Source: Spartobacteria bacterium (lineage in GTDB: Bacteria; Verrucomicrobiota; Verrucomicrobiia; Chthoniobacterales; Chthoniobacteraceae). From it: a DNA stretch of 64,000 nt. Position numbers and translations under genes: made by a program. The notes beneath the pieces are model-generated. The model had not been told where the DNA came from. It ran no database searches and saw only the letters and a list, made by a program, of their open reading frames with translations. The first letter of the stretch is position 1. Every line of letters begins with the position of its first letter. Shown in pieces: positions 53,230 to 61,365 of the stretch. The DNA lies in contig JAJPII010000015.1 of NCBI GenBank assembly GCA_021324825.1, positions 62,001-126,000 of the forward strand, read 5' to 3'.

Positions 53230-54123
53230 TCACCGCCGTTCCCGCGGGTCAAGCGCATCCCGCAGACCGTCTCCGAGGAAGTTGAAGGCCAGGAGGGTCG
53301 CCGACATCGCGATTGCAGGGAAGACCAGGAGCCACCAGTAGCTGCGCACGGGGTTGACGACTTGCGCGCCGTCGCTGAGCAGGACGCCCCAACTCGCTTG
53401 CGGCGGCTGGATTCCGAGGCCAAGGAAGCTGAGAAAGGATTCATCGAGGATGACGGCGGGGATGGTCAACGTGAGATAGACCACGATGATGCCCGCCATG
53501 TTCGGTAAAATATGGCGCAGGATGATCCGCGCATGGGTCTGGCCGAGGCTGCGCGCCGCATCGACGAACTGGAGGGACTTGAGCGCCAGCACCTGCCCGC
53601 GGACGATCCGGGCCATCGTCAGCCACTCGATCAAACCCAGCGACAGGACGAGGATGACGATGCGCGAGTAACCGACCATGGCGGTAAGCCCCGCCTGCTG
53701 GAACCAGCGCGCGACGGTGGCGTCGAATGCGTTGATGAAGATGAGGATGATAATGAGCCGGGGGATGGAATAGAGAACCTCGACCCCGCGCATCATGAGC
53801 GCGTCGCGCCTGCCGCCCGAATAGCCCGCCGCCAGGCCGTAAGCCACCCCGATGAACAGGCTGATGCATGCCCCCGAAAACCCGACAAGCAGGGAGATGC
53901 GCGCCCCTTCCAATACGCGATAAAGCACGTCCCGCCCGAAAAGGTCCGTGCCGAACGGGTGCCCGCCGGAAGGCCCGGCGAACTGGTTCGCGGTGAGGTC
54001 CGCCGAATGGGCGGGCAAGAGCGGCGGACCGGCCGCCGCCGCAAGGATGACAAACGAAAGAACCGCCAGCCCGACCACGGCGGCCTTGTCCCGGCGAAGG
54101 CGCTTCCACCATGTCTCAGGCAT
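53230..54123 (-). CDS. OppC/DppC-type ABC transporter permease
   Basis: 297 residues, six or so transmembrane helices. N-terminal 'WWKRLRRDKAAVVGLAVLSFVIL' (split), and the EAA loop 'DAARSLGQTHARIILRHILPN' that contacts the ATPase. It overlaps the OppB-type gene by 8 bases. No ATPase or substrate-binding protein gene is adjacent, so the substrate (peptide, nickel, sugar) is open. Confidence 0.93.
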   Translation of the reverse strand: MPETWWKRLRRDKAAVVGLAVLSFVILAAAAGPPLLPAHSADLTANQFAGPSGGHPFGTDLFGRDVLYRVLEGARISLLVGFSGACISLFIGVAYGLAAGYSGGRRDALMMRGVEVLYSIPRLIIILIFINAFDATVARWFQQAGLTAMVGYSRIVILVLSLGLIEWLTMARIVRGQVLALKSLQFVDAARSLGQTHARIILRHILPNMAGIIVVYLTLTIPAVILDESFLSFLGLGIQPPQASWGVLLSDGAQVVNPVRSYWWLLVFPAIAMSATLLAFNFLGDGLRDALDPRERR

Positions 54124-55120
54124 CGAGCTTTATCCTCCGGTCGAGGAATCCGTATGCCAGGTCGGCGGCCAGGTTCATCAGCACCAGCAAGGTGCAATAG
54201 ACGATCACGACGCCCCCGAGGAGAAAGCCGTCCCGGTTCTGGATCGAGTTGACGAAGAACGGCCCCGCCCCCGGTATATTAAATATGGTCTCGACGACGA
54301 TGGAGCCGGTGAGGAGGTTCGCCGCGAGCGGGCCGAGGTAGGATACCACGGGAAGGATGGCCGCCTTCAACGCGTGCTTATAGATGACGACCCGCTCCGG
54401 GAGGCCCTTGGCGCGCGCCGTGCGGATGTAATCCTGCCCCAGCACCTCCAGCATGCTCGTGCGCATGAGCCGCGCGACATACGCCACGTACGGCCCCGCC
54501 AGCGTGATCGCGGGCAGGATGACGCACGACCAGCTTCCCCAGCCGCCAACCGGCAGCCACCCGAGCTTCAGCCCGAAATAATAGACCAGCAACGGGCCGC
54601 TGATGAACGCCGGCGCCGAGATGGCAAAGAGCGCCGCCAGCATCGATGCGGCATCCACGGCGGTATGATGCCGCGCCGCGGCCAGCGACCCGAGCCAGAC
54701 GCCCGCGAACGCCGCGATAAAGAACGCCGCGCCGCCCAGCAGCGCCGAGACGGGCAGGGTCTGCGCCAGAAGCTCGTTCACCGTGCGATTCTTGTATTTC
54801 GTGGAGAGCCGTAAATCGCCGTGAAGCAGGTCCCACAAGTACAGGAAATACTGTTCACCCACGGAAAAGACCGCCCCGGTCGTTTCCACCGCGCCCGCTC
54901 CCATGCCGAGCTTGCGGGCGAGCCGCTCGCCCATCGCGCGGCCTTCCGGGCCGTCCAGCTTGTATTTCAGCAGGAGCTGCTTTTCGATCGACGCCGGGAT
55001 TTTGCGTTCCGAGGAAAACGGCCCGCCCGGGGCCAGCCGGATCAGGAAAAAGGTGATGGAAACCACGCAGAACAGCACGGCCAGCAGGGAAAGGAACCGG
55101 CGAAAAATGTATGCTGCCAT
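54116..55120 (-). CDS. OppB/DppB-type ABC transporter permease
   Basis: 334 residues. 'FLSLLAVLFCVVSITFFLIRLAPGG' (split) is the family N-terminus; EAA loop 'TARAKGLPERVVIYKHALKAAI'; C-terminal 'LVLMNLAADLAYGFLDRRIKL'. Partner of the OppC-type permease. An insert of ~50 residues after 'GGPF' resembles the longer peptide-permease type. Confidence 0.93.
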   Translation of the reverse strand: MAAYIFRRFLSLLAVLFCVVSITFFLIRLAPGGPFSSERKIPASIEKQLLLKYKLDGPEGRAMGERLARKLGMGAGAVETTGAVFSVGEQYFLYLWDLLHGDLRLSTKYKNRTVNELLAQTLPVSALLGGAAFFIAAFAGVWLGSLAAARHHTAVDAASMLAALFAISAPAFISGPLLVYYFGLKLGWLPVGGWGSWSCVILPAITLAGPYVAYVARLMRTSMLEVLGQDYIRTARAKGLPERVVIYKHALKAAILPVVSYLGPLAANLLTGSIVVETIFNIPGAGPFFVNSIQNRDGFLLGGVVIVYCTLLVLMNLAADLAYGFLDRRIKLDA

Positions 55121-55149
55121 GCGGGAGGCATCTTATATTCCCCCGCTTA

Positions 55150-55758
55150 ATGGATAGCAATATCGTCCTCGGCACCTTCCGGAACGGCGGCCCCGTCATG
55201 TGGCCGCTGCTGCTTACCGCGGTCATCGCGGTCGCGGTCGTGCTGGAAAGGGTGTTCTGGTGGCTGCGCGAACGGGGACGGTGCGATTTTCGGAAACGGG
55301 ACGCTTTTCTCGAGCACGTCGAGAAGGGGGAGACCGACGCCGCCTCGGCCCTGGCGCGCGAATCCCGCGACCCCGTCCTGCGCGTGCTCTGGCACGGGCT
55401 GAACCACCGGCATTCCTCGCTGCAAGGGGCGCTTCAGGTCGCGGCCGGCATCGAGCTCGAGCGCGCGGGCCGCTTCCTCGCGGTGCTCGACACCATCGTC
55501 ACGCTCGCGCCGCTGCTCGGGCTGCTCGGCACGGTCACGGGCATCATGCATTCCTTCCATTTCGTCGGGAATGACGATCTCTCCGCCAGCAAGGTCAGCG
55601 GCGGCATCGCGGAAGCGCTCATCGCCACCGCCTGCGGGTTGAGCATCGCCATCTTCAGCCTCATCCCCTTCAACTACTTCGGCAGGCTCGTGGAACGGAT
55701 GCGCTTCGAACTGGAAACGGGGGCCACGAACCTCGAAGTCCTTCTCGGCAAATCGTGA
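55150..55758 (+). CDS. TolQ/ExbB/MotA-family proton channel protein
   Basis: 202 residues from the ATG at 55150. Three transmembrane helices: an N-terminal one with 'GGPVMWPLLLTAVIAVAVVLER', and the paired later ones in 'LDTIVTLAPLLGLLGTVTGIMHSF' and 'EALIATACGLSIAIFSLIPFNYF'. Uses the proton gradient to energise an outer-membrane partner. It heads a three-gene set with an ExbD-like and a TonB-like protein (each overlap 4 bases). Confidence 0.92.
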   Translation: MDSNIVLGTFRNGGPVMWPLLLTAVIAVAVVLERVFWWLRERGRCDFRKRDAFLEHVEKGETDAASALARESRDPVLRVLWHGLNHRHSSLQGALQVAAGIELERAGRFLAVLDTIVTLAPLLGLLGTVTGIMHSFHFVGNDDLSASKVSGGIAEALIATACGLSIAIFSLIPFNYFGRLVERMRFELETGATNLEVLLGKS

Positions 55759-56171
55759 GGATCAACTCCCCCATCCCGAAGCGGCGCGCGCGGCTGGAGA
55801 TCATCCCGCTCATCGACATCATGTTCTTCCTGCTCGCCTGCTTCATGCTCGTGAGCCTCAGCATGATCCACATGCACGGCGTCAAGATCAACCTGCCCGC
55901 CGCCGTCTCCGGCGCGCCGGAGCACAGGACGGATTTCGTCACCGTCTCCATCGACGCCCTGGGCGGCATCCATGTTGAAAAAGAGAGGGTCGATCCCGGC
56001 CAGCTTTACGCCAGGGTAAAGAGTCTTCATGACGCGAACAAGGACGTGCGCATCTACATCCGCGGCGACAAGGACGCCCTGCACGGCGAAGTCGTCGCCG
56101 TCCTCGACAAGATACGCGCCGCCGGGGTTGAGAAAGTCGGCATCGTGATCAGGCAGGAGACCGTGCCGTGA
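55755..56171 (+). CDS. ExbD/TolR-family protein
   Basis: 138 residues from the GTG at 55755. A single transmembrane helix ('IIPLIDIMFFLLACFML' with the conserved Asp) and a periplasmic domain ('DVRIYIRGDKDALHGEVVAVLDKIRAAG', split over helix and strand). Forms the proton-conducting complex with the preceding protein. Overlaps both neighbours by 4 bases. Confidence 0.92.
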   Translation: MRINSPIPKRRARLEIIPLIDIMFFLLACFMLVSLSMIHMHGVKINLPAAVSGAPEHRTDFVTVSIDALGGIHVEKERVDPGQLYARVKSLHDANKDVRIYIRGDKDALHGEVVAVLDKIRAAGVEKVGIVIRQETVP

Positions 56172-56809
56172 ACAGGGACGCTCCCTTGTGGCCGTTCGTT
56201 CTTGCATCGCTGGGGCTGTTCGCCGCGACGGGCCTTGTGCTGGCGGCGCTCATCCACCCGGAACCCGCGCCAAAGATCGTCGACGTCGACCTCTCCGATA
56301 TCCAGGGCGTCAAGGATGAACCGCCTCCTCCTGGGGAACCGGATGCCGCTCCCGTCTCCACGTCCGCGCCCACGCCCGAGCCCACGCCTGAGCCAACTCC
56401 CGAACCGGAGATGACTCCGCAACCGGAAGCCGGCCCCGAATTTGTGCAGCCCGCCCCGAAGCCAAAAGCGCCCGCCAGGGCAAGGCGCATCGCCCTTTCA
56501 AACACGGCGTCCAAACCCGCGCGCGGCAGCATCCTCGGCAAGCCGGGCGCCCGGGGCGGCGGCAAGGGCGACTTCCTCTCCACGCCTCACCCTGAATACG
56601 ATTCCACTTCCATCGAACGCCGGTACCAAGGCTCCGGCCTCGTCCTTATCGCTTACTCCTCGGGGAACATCGTTTCCGTCGCCATGAGCAAGAGCACCGG
56701 CGTCTCGTATCTCGACAGCCGCACCGTCGCCTGGGTGAAGAACTACTGGAAGGTCAGGCCCGGCGTTTCCGGCACGGCGCTGCTTCCCATCACCTGGCGC
56801 ATCCAGTAG
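56168..56809 (+). CDS. TonB-family energy transducer-like protein
   Basis: 213 residues from the GTG at 56168. One N-terminal anchor ('FVLASLGLFAATGLVLAAL'), a Pro/Glu-rich periplasm-spanning stretch with PTPEPTPEPTPEPE (about 65-90), a Gly-rich linker, and a C-terminal domain with 'YQGSGLVLIAYSSGNIVSVAMSKSTG' (split) and 'LPITWRIQ' like TonB C-termini. It should couple the ExbB/D-type pair to outer-membrane receptors. No TonB-dependent receptor is in the window. Confidence 0.85.
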   Translation: MNRDAPLWPFVLASLGLFAATGLVLAALIHPEPAPKIVDVDLSDIQGVKDEPPPPGEPDAAPVSTSAPTPEPTPEPTPEPEMTPQPEAGPEFVQPAPKPKAPARARRIALSNTASKPARGSILGKPGARGGGKGDFLSTPHPEYDSTSIERRYQGSGLVLIAYSSGNIVSVAMSKSTGVSYLDSRTVAWVKNYWKVRPGVSGTALLPITWRIQ

Positions 56810-56856
56810 TCTTAAAAAAAATTGCCTGTCTCCCCGCCCGGCGCCACAATTCCTTC

Positions 56857-57489
56857 ATGACCCTGGATCTCGAACTCTTTCGCAATACCCCCCTTCAGCG
56901 TGATCCCTTCGACTATCTCGTCGTGCCGGGCTTCGTCCCGCCCGCGGCGTGCGAAGCCATCAACGCCGACTACCCGGACATCTCGAAACCCGGGAGCTTC
57001 CCCGTTGACGAAGTGAAATTCGGCCCGCATTTCCAGGAACTGCTCGACGACCTCAACGGCGAGCCGATGCGCAAGGCCTTCGAGGAAAAGTTCAGCCTCG
57101 ACCTCACCGGCAAGCCGACCATGACCACCGTCCGGGGCCGTTGCAGCGAGCGCGACGGGCGCATCCACACCGATTCGGATACGAAGATCATCACCGTCCT
57201 CATTTATATGAACTCGAAGTGGGAACAGCCCGGCGGCCAGCTTCGGCTGCTCCGTTCGGGAACCGACCTCGAGGCCGTCATCATGGAAGTGCCGCCCGTC
57301 GAGGGGACGCTGCTCGCCTTCCGCCGCAGCAACAACTCCTTCCACGGCCACAAGCAATTCGTCGGGCCGCGCCGGGTGGTGCAGTTCAACTGGGTCACCA
57401 GCCAGAGCGTGGTGGATCGCGCGATGGCCCGCCACCGGTTCGCGATCTGGACGAAGAAGCTCCGGTCGATGTTCTCCACCGCCAAATAG
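56857..57489 (+). CDS. 2-oxoglutarate/Fe(II)-dependent oxygenase-like protein
   Basis: 210 residues, jelly-roll fold. Candidate iron ligands are His104 and Asp106 in 'RIHTDSDTK' and a His in 'SFHGHKQF' (163 or 165), with Arg172/173 for 2-oxoglutarate. Prolyl-hydroxylase-like. Substrate unknown. The stop TAG is followed in the same frame by the open frame of the glycosyltransferase gene, with no further stop. Confidence 0.85.
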   Translation: MTLDLELFRNTPLQRDPFDYLVVPGFVPPAACEAINADYPDISKPGSFPVDEVKFGPHFQELLDDLNGEPMRKAFEEKFSLDLTGKPTMTTVRGRCSERDGRIHTDSDTKIITVLIYMNSKWEQPGGQLRLLRSGTDLEAVIMEVPPVEGTLLAFRRSNNSFHGHKQFVGPRRVVQFNWVTSQSVVDRAMARHRFAIWTKKLRSMFSTAK

Positions 57490-57498
57490 GCAAGCCGA

Positions 57499-58623
57499 AT
57501 CGACTCCCCCTCTCTCCGCGCGGAGAATTTCTCCCGCATCCTTCTCATAAAGCCGTCGGCGCTGGGCGACGTCATCCACACGATCCCGGTGCTGGTGAAG
57601 CTCCGCGCGCGTTACCCGGAAGCGCGCATCGACTGGTTCATCACCCCCGAGAACGCCGAGATCGTCCGCTGCCACCCCGCGCTCTCGAACACCGTCCTCT
57701 TCGCGCGGAGGGAATACGCGCGCTTTGGCCGCAGCCCGCGCGCCACGGCGGGCTTCTTCCGGCTGCTCTCCCGCATCCGCCACGCGCGGTATGACCTCGT
57801 CATCGACCTGCACGGCCAGCTTCGCTCCGTCTTTTTCGCCATGGTCTCCGGCGCGCCGGTGCGGATCGGCTTCGACCGGCCCGTGCGGATGGAGCGCACC
57901 GTCTCCCGGGAACACAACATAACGAACATCCCGCGCCGGGGCTGGAAAGGAGCGCGCGAAGGCTCCTGGCTGGCATACACCCACCGCATCCCCATCCCGA
58001 CCCTGGACGTCCACGCCATCGACCGCTACCTCTGGCTGGGCGATCTCCTCGGCTTCGACGACTCCCCCGCCGGCTGCACCGTTTATCTCCCCCCGGAAAC
58101 CGCCTCCCGCGTCGGCGCCCTCTTCGCCCGGCGCGGCATCCCGGACAAGCCGCTCGCCGCCATCGTCCCCGGCACCATCTGGGAGACGAAACACTGGCTC
58201 CCGGAACGCTTCGCCGAAGTCGGGCGACATCTTCTCGAAACGGGTCACGCCGTCGTCCTGCTCGGCACTCCGCGCGACCGCGAGCGCTGCCAGTTTATCG
58301 CCGCCTCCGCGCCCGGCGCGTTCGACCTCTCCGGCGAGACCACCCCCGCCGACCTCGGCGGCATCCTCGAGCGCGCCGCCGTTTGCATAACGAATGACTC
58401 CGGCTCGATGCACCTCGCCACCGCGTTGAACCGGCCCGTCGTCAGCATCTTCGGCCCCACGAACCCGGTTCACATCGGCCCGTACGGACACCCGGAATCC
58501 GTCGTCCGCGTCGATCTTCCCTGTTCGCCGTGCAATTTCCGCCGGCTCTCGCAGTGCCCTTACGGCCACGCCTGCATGCACGGCGTCACCGCGGAAATGG
58601 TCGTCGAAAAACTTCCCGGTTGA
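57499..58623 (+). CDS. Family 9 glycosyltransferase (heptosyltransferase-like), start codon unusual
   Basis: About 374 residues. N-terminal nucleotide-sugar domain 'RILLIKPSALGDVIHTIPVL', C-terminal 'SIFGPTNPVHIGPYG' and 'CNFRRLSQCPYGHACMHGV', typical of GT9 LPS heptosyltransferases, which add heptose to the inner core. The only ATG/GTG/TTG start is the GTG at 57589, which would delete the conserved N-terminal motif. I place the start at the ATC 57499-57501, 8 bases behind an AGG; a stop-codon read-through from the oxygenase is the alternative. The call is firm but the start is uncertain. Confidence 0.8.
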   Translation: MDSPSLRAENFSRILLIKPSALGDVIHTIPVLVKLRARYPEARIDWFITPENAEIVRCHPALSNTVLFARREYARFGRSPRATAGFFRLLSRIRHARYDLVIDLHGQLRSVFFAMVSGAPVRIGFDRPVRMERTVSREHNITNIPRRGWKGAREGSWLAYTHRIPIPTLDVHAIDRYLWLGDLLGFDDSPAGCTVYLPPETASRVGALFARRGIPDKPLAAIVPGTIWETKHWLPERFAEVGRHLLETGHAVVLLGTPRDRERCQFIAASAPGAFDLSGETTPADLGGILERAAVCITNDSGSMHLATALNRPVVSIFGPTNPVHIGPYGHPESVVRVDLPCSPCNFRRLSQCPYGHACMHGVTAEMVVEKLPG

Positions 58624-58659
58624 CACCTGGCGGCGGCGGGGCTATCGACAAACCCTCCT

Positions 58660-59205
58660 ATGGCGAACTCCGAAGTCATCCTCATCGAAAACATCCCCGG
58701 TCTCGGCGCCGAAGCCGACGTCGTCAAAGTGAAGAATGGCTACGCGCGCAACTACCTCATCCCGCAGCGCAAGGCGATGGAGAAGACCCCCGCCGCCCTT
58801 CGGAACCTGAATCACCTGAAGGCAAAACGCGCCGAGCGCGAAGCCGCCGAGTTGAACAAGGCCGAGGAACTCGCGCGCAAGATCAACAAGCTCAAGCTGA
58901 CGATGATCCTGGAAACCGGCGAGACGGGCAAGGCGTTCGGCTCGATCACGGCCAAGGACATCGCGGAGCGCGTCCAGGCTGAACTGGGCGGCATCGCTTT
59001 CGAGCGCACCCAGATCGTGCTGGAGCGTCCGATCAAGGAAACCGGCTCGCAGGAGATCCCCATCAAACTGCACGCGGACGTGACGGCGAAACTGACTCTC
59101 CAGGTAAAATCCAAGGCCGAGGAGGAAGCGCAGGCGGCCCCGGCCGCGGCGGCCGCCGAACCCGGCGCCTTCAAGTCCAAGCCGAAAGCGCGGCACGCGA
59201 AATGA
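58660..59205 (+). CDS. rplI: 50S ribosomal protein bL9
   Basis: 181 residues; bL9 is ~149, so it has an Ala/Glu/Lys-rich C-terminal extension. N-terminal 'VILIENIPGLGAEADVVKVKNGYARNYLIPQRKAM' (in two strands) is the rRNA-binding part, followed by the long connecting helix. Upstream of dnaB by 12 bases, a common pair. Confidence 0.96.
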   Translation: MANSEVILIENIPGLGAEADVVKVKNGYARNYLIPQRKAMEKTPAALRNLNHLKAKRAEREAAELNKAEELARKINKLKLTMILETGETGKAFGSITAKDIAERVQAELGGIAFERTQIVLERPIKETGSQEIPIKLHADVTAKLTLQVKSKAEEEAQAAPAAAAAEPGAFKSKPKARHAK

Positions 59206-59217
59206 CGGGCCCCTGAA

Positions 59218-60675
59218 ATGCCGGAGGGTTTCACCAGAAGCGAAGAGAAACCCGCCAAAAAAAACGGCGACAAGCCAGCGACAAACCTCCGGGGCGGCGT
59301 CACTTATTTACCCGAGGTCCACAGGTTACTCCCACAGAGTCCGGACGCCGAACAGGGCGTCCTCGGTTCCATCCTTCTCTCGCCCAAGGAAATCATGGGC
59401 GAATGCGTCGAGAAGAACGTCGATCCCGCGCATTTCCACATCCCCGCGCACGCGACCATCTTCGCCTTGCTGCGCGAGCTTTGGGACGCGCAGAAGCCGG
59501 TTGACTTCGTCGTTCTCACCCAGGTTCTCAAGGACCGCAATCTCCTCGATCAGGTGGGCGGCGCGGCGTTTGTCACCGGCTTATTCACATTCGTCCCCAC
59601 CGCGGCAAACGCGGCGTATTACATCGACATCGTCCAGGAGAAATACACCCTGCGGCGCATCATCACCACCTGCACAGAATACGCCGCCCGCTCCTACGAC
59701 GAACAGGAGGACGTGCCCTGTCTCCTCGACGAGGTCGAACAGCACATCTTCGAGATCGCCAAGGACCGTTACCGCGCCGGCGTGCCGGAGATGAAAGAGC
59801 AGGTGATGGACGCGCTCGAGTCCATCGAAAAACTGTATGAGCGGCGCGGGGGCATCACCGGGTTGCCCACCGGTTTTTCCAAGCTCGACCAGATGACCGA
59901 CGGACTTCACGAGTCCGAGATGATCGTCATCGCCGCGCGGCCCAGCATGGGCAAGACCGCGCTCGCGCTCAACATCGTCGAGCACGTGGCGCTCGCCGCG
60001 CGGGAGCCGGTCGCCGTCTTCAGCCTCGAGATGAGCACCCAGCAACTCGTGCAGCGCCTCCTCTGTTCGCGGGCGAAGGTGAATCTCCAGCGCGTCCGCG
60101 ACGGCTTCCTGGCCGAACGCGATTTCCCGAACCTGACGAACGCCGCGTCCAAGCTGGCCGAGAGCCGCATCTTCATCGACGACACGGCGGGCTTGAGCAT
60201 CCTGGAATTGCGAGCCAAGGCCCGCCGTTTCAAGGCCCAGCACGACATCAAGCTGATCGTCATCGACTACATCCAGCTCCTCCGCTCGACCTCCCGCCGC
60301 GCGCAGGATAACCGGCAGTTGGAAATAGCGGAAATCTCCGCCGGCATCAAAGGCCTGGCAAAGGAACTCCGCATCCCCATCCTCGCGCTCGCCCAGTTGA
60401 ACCGCCAGCCCGAAGCGCGCGCGGGCGGCAAACCGCGCTTGAGCGATTTGCGCGAGTCCGGTTCCATCGAGCAGGACGCCGACCTCGTCGCCCTGCTCGT
60501 CCGGCCCGAGGTTTACGAGGAGGATGAGGAAGCCAAACAGGAAAAAGCGGGCGAGGCGGAACTCATCATCGCCAAGCAGCGCAACGGCCCCATCGGCGAA
60601 GTGCCGCTCACCTTCCTGAAAGAATTCACCCGGTTTGAAGATCGCGCCCGTGAAGCACCCGAGAAACGGGCGTAG
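59218..60675 (+). CDS. dnaB: Replicative DNA helicase DnaB
   Basis: 485 residues. N-terminal domain 'LPQSPDAEQGVLGSILLSP', then RecA-fold ATPase: Walker A 'AARPSMGKTALALNI', Walker B 'LIVIDYIQLL', and 'LAQLNRQPEARAGGKPRLSDLRESGSIEQDADLV' spanning the arginine-finger region. No intein is present. Unwinds DNA at the fork. Overlaps the following hydrolase gene by ~26 bases. Confidence 0.97.
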   Translation: MPEGFTRSEEKPAKKNGDKPATNLRGGVTYLPEVHRLLPQSPDAEQGVLGSILLSPKEIMGECVEKNVDPAHFHIPAHATIFALLRELWDAQKPVDFVVLTQVLKDRNLLDQVGGAAFVTGLFTFVPTAANAAYYIDIVQEKYTLRRIITTCTEYAARSYDEQEDVPCLLDEVEQHIFEIAKDRYRAGVPEMKEQVMDALESIEKLYERRGGITGLPTGFSKLDQMTDGLHESEMIVIAARPSMGKTALALNIVEHVALAAREPVAVFSLEMSTQQLVQRLLCSRAKVNLQRVRDGFLAERDFPNLTNAASKLAESRIFIDDTAGLSILELRAKARRFKAQHDIKLIVIDYIQLLRSTSRRAQDNRQLEIAEISAGIKGLAKELRIPILALAQLNRQPEARAGGKPRLSDLRESGSIEQDADLVALLVRPEVYEEDEEAKQEKAGEAELIIAKQRNGPIGEVPLTFLKEFTRFEDRAREAPEKRA

Positions 60676-61300
60676 GCTCGCCGTCTGCCTGCTGGCATTC
60701 CTCGTGACCACCTGCCAATCCGAAAGCTCCACGGTCATCCTCGTGCACGGCTTCCTGGACACGTCCAGGAAAATGCAGAGCATGGCCGCCTATCTCAGGA
60801 CGCAAGGCTGGACGGCATACACCCCGGCGTTGACGCCCAGCAACGGTTCGGAAGGCCTCGAACGCATGGCGGGCAAACTCGAAGCGTATATCAACGAGAA
60901 ATGCGGGCCGGACCGGCGGATCGACCTGGTCGGCTTCAGCATGGGCGGCATCGTCTCGCGTTACTACGTCCAGCGGCTGGGCGGGAACAGGCGTGTCGCG
61001 CACCTCGTCACCATCGCCTCGCCGAACCACGGAACCTTGATGGGCTACTTCAGCGGAAGCAAAGCCGCGCGCGAAATGCGCCCCGGCAGCCCGTTTTTAA
61101 AAGCGCTCAACGCCGACTTGCACACCCTCGACCGGCTCAAGTTCACCTCCCTCTGGACGCCGCTCGACCTCATGATCATCCCCGCAAGCAGTTCCCGCAT
61201 GCCCGTCGGCAAAGAAGTCCGCATCTGGATGCCCGCGCACCCGCTCATGGTCTGGAACTCCGGCTGCCACCGGGCCGTGGCCGCCGCCCTGCGCGAGTAG
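60650..61300 (+). CDS. Alpha/beta-hydrolase, secreted lipase-like
   Basis: 216 residues from the GTG at 60650; a TTG at 60635 is the other option. Signal-like N-terminus 'RRLAVCLLAFLVTTC'. Oxyanion 'VILVHGFLDTS', nucleophile elbow 'GFSMGGIVSRYY', and His near the C-terminus in 'WNSGCHRAVAAAL'. Resembles lipase/LipA-type or triacylglycerol lipases. Starts inside the end of dnaB. Confidence 0.82.
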   Translation: MKHPRNGRRLAVCLLAFLVTTCQSESSTVILVHGFLDTSRKMQSMAAYLRTQGWTAYTPALTPSNGSEGLERMAGKLEAYINEKCGPDRRIDLVGFSMGGIVSRYYVQRLGGNRRVAHLVTIASPNHGTLMGYFSGSKAAREMRPGSPFLKALNADLHTLDRLKFTSLWTPLDLMIIPASSSRMPVGKEVRIWMPAHPLMVWNSGCHRAVAAALRE

Positions 61301-61365
61301 GGTCGCGCTTTCAGTCTGGCGCGATGGGCTTGACTCTCCGAAGCCGATGACCTACGCACGATGCC

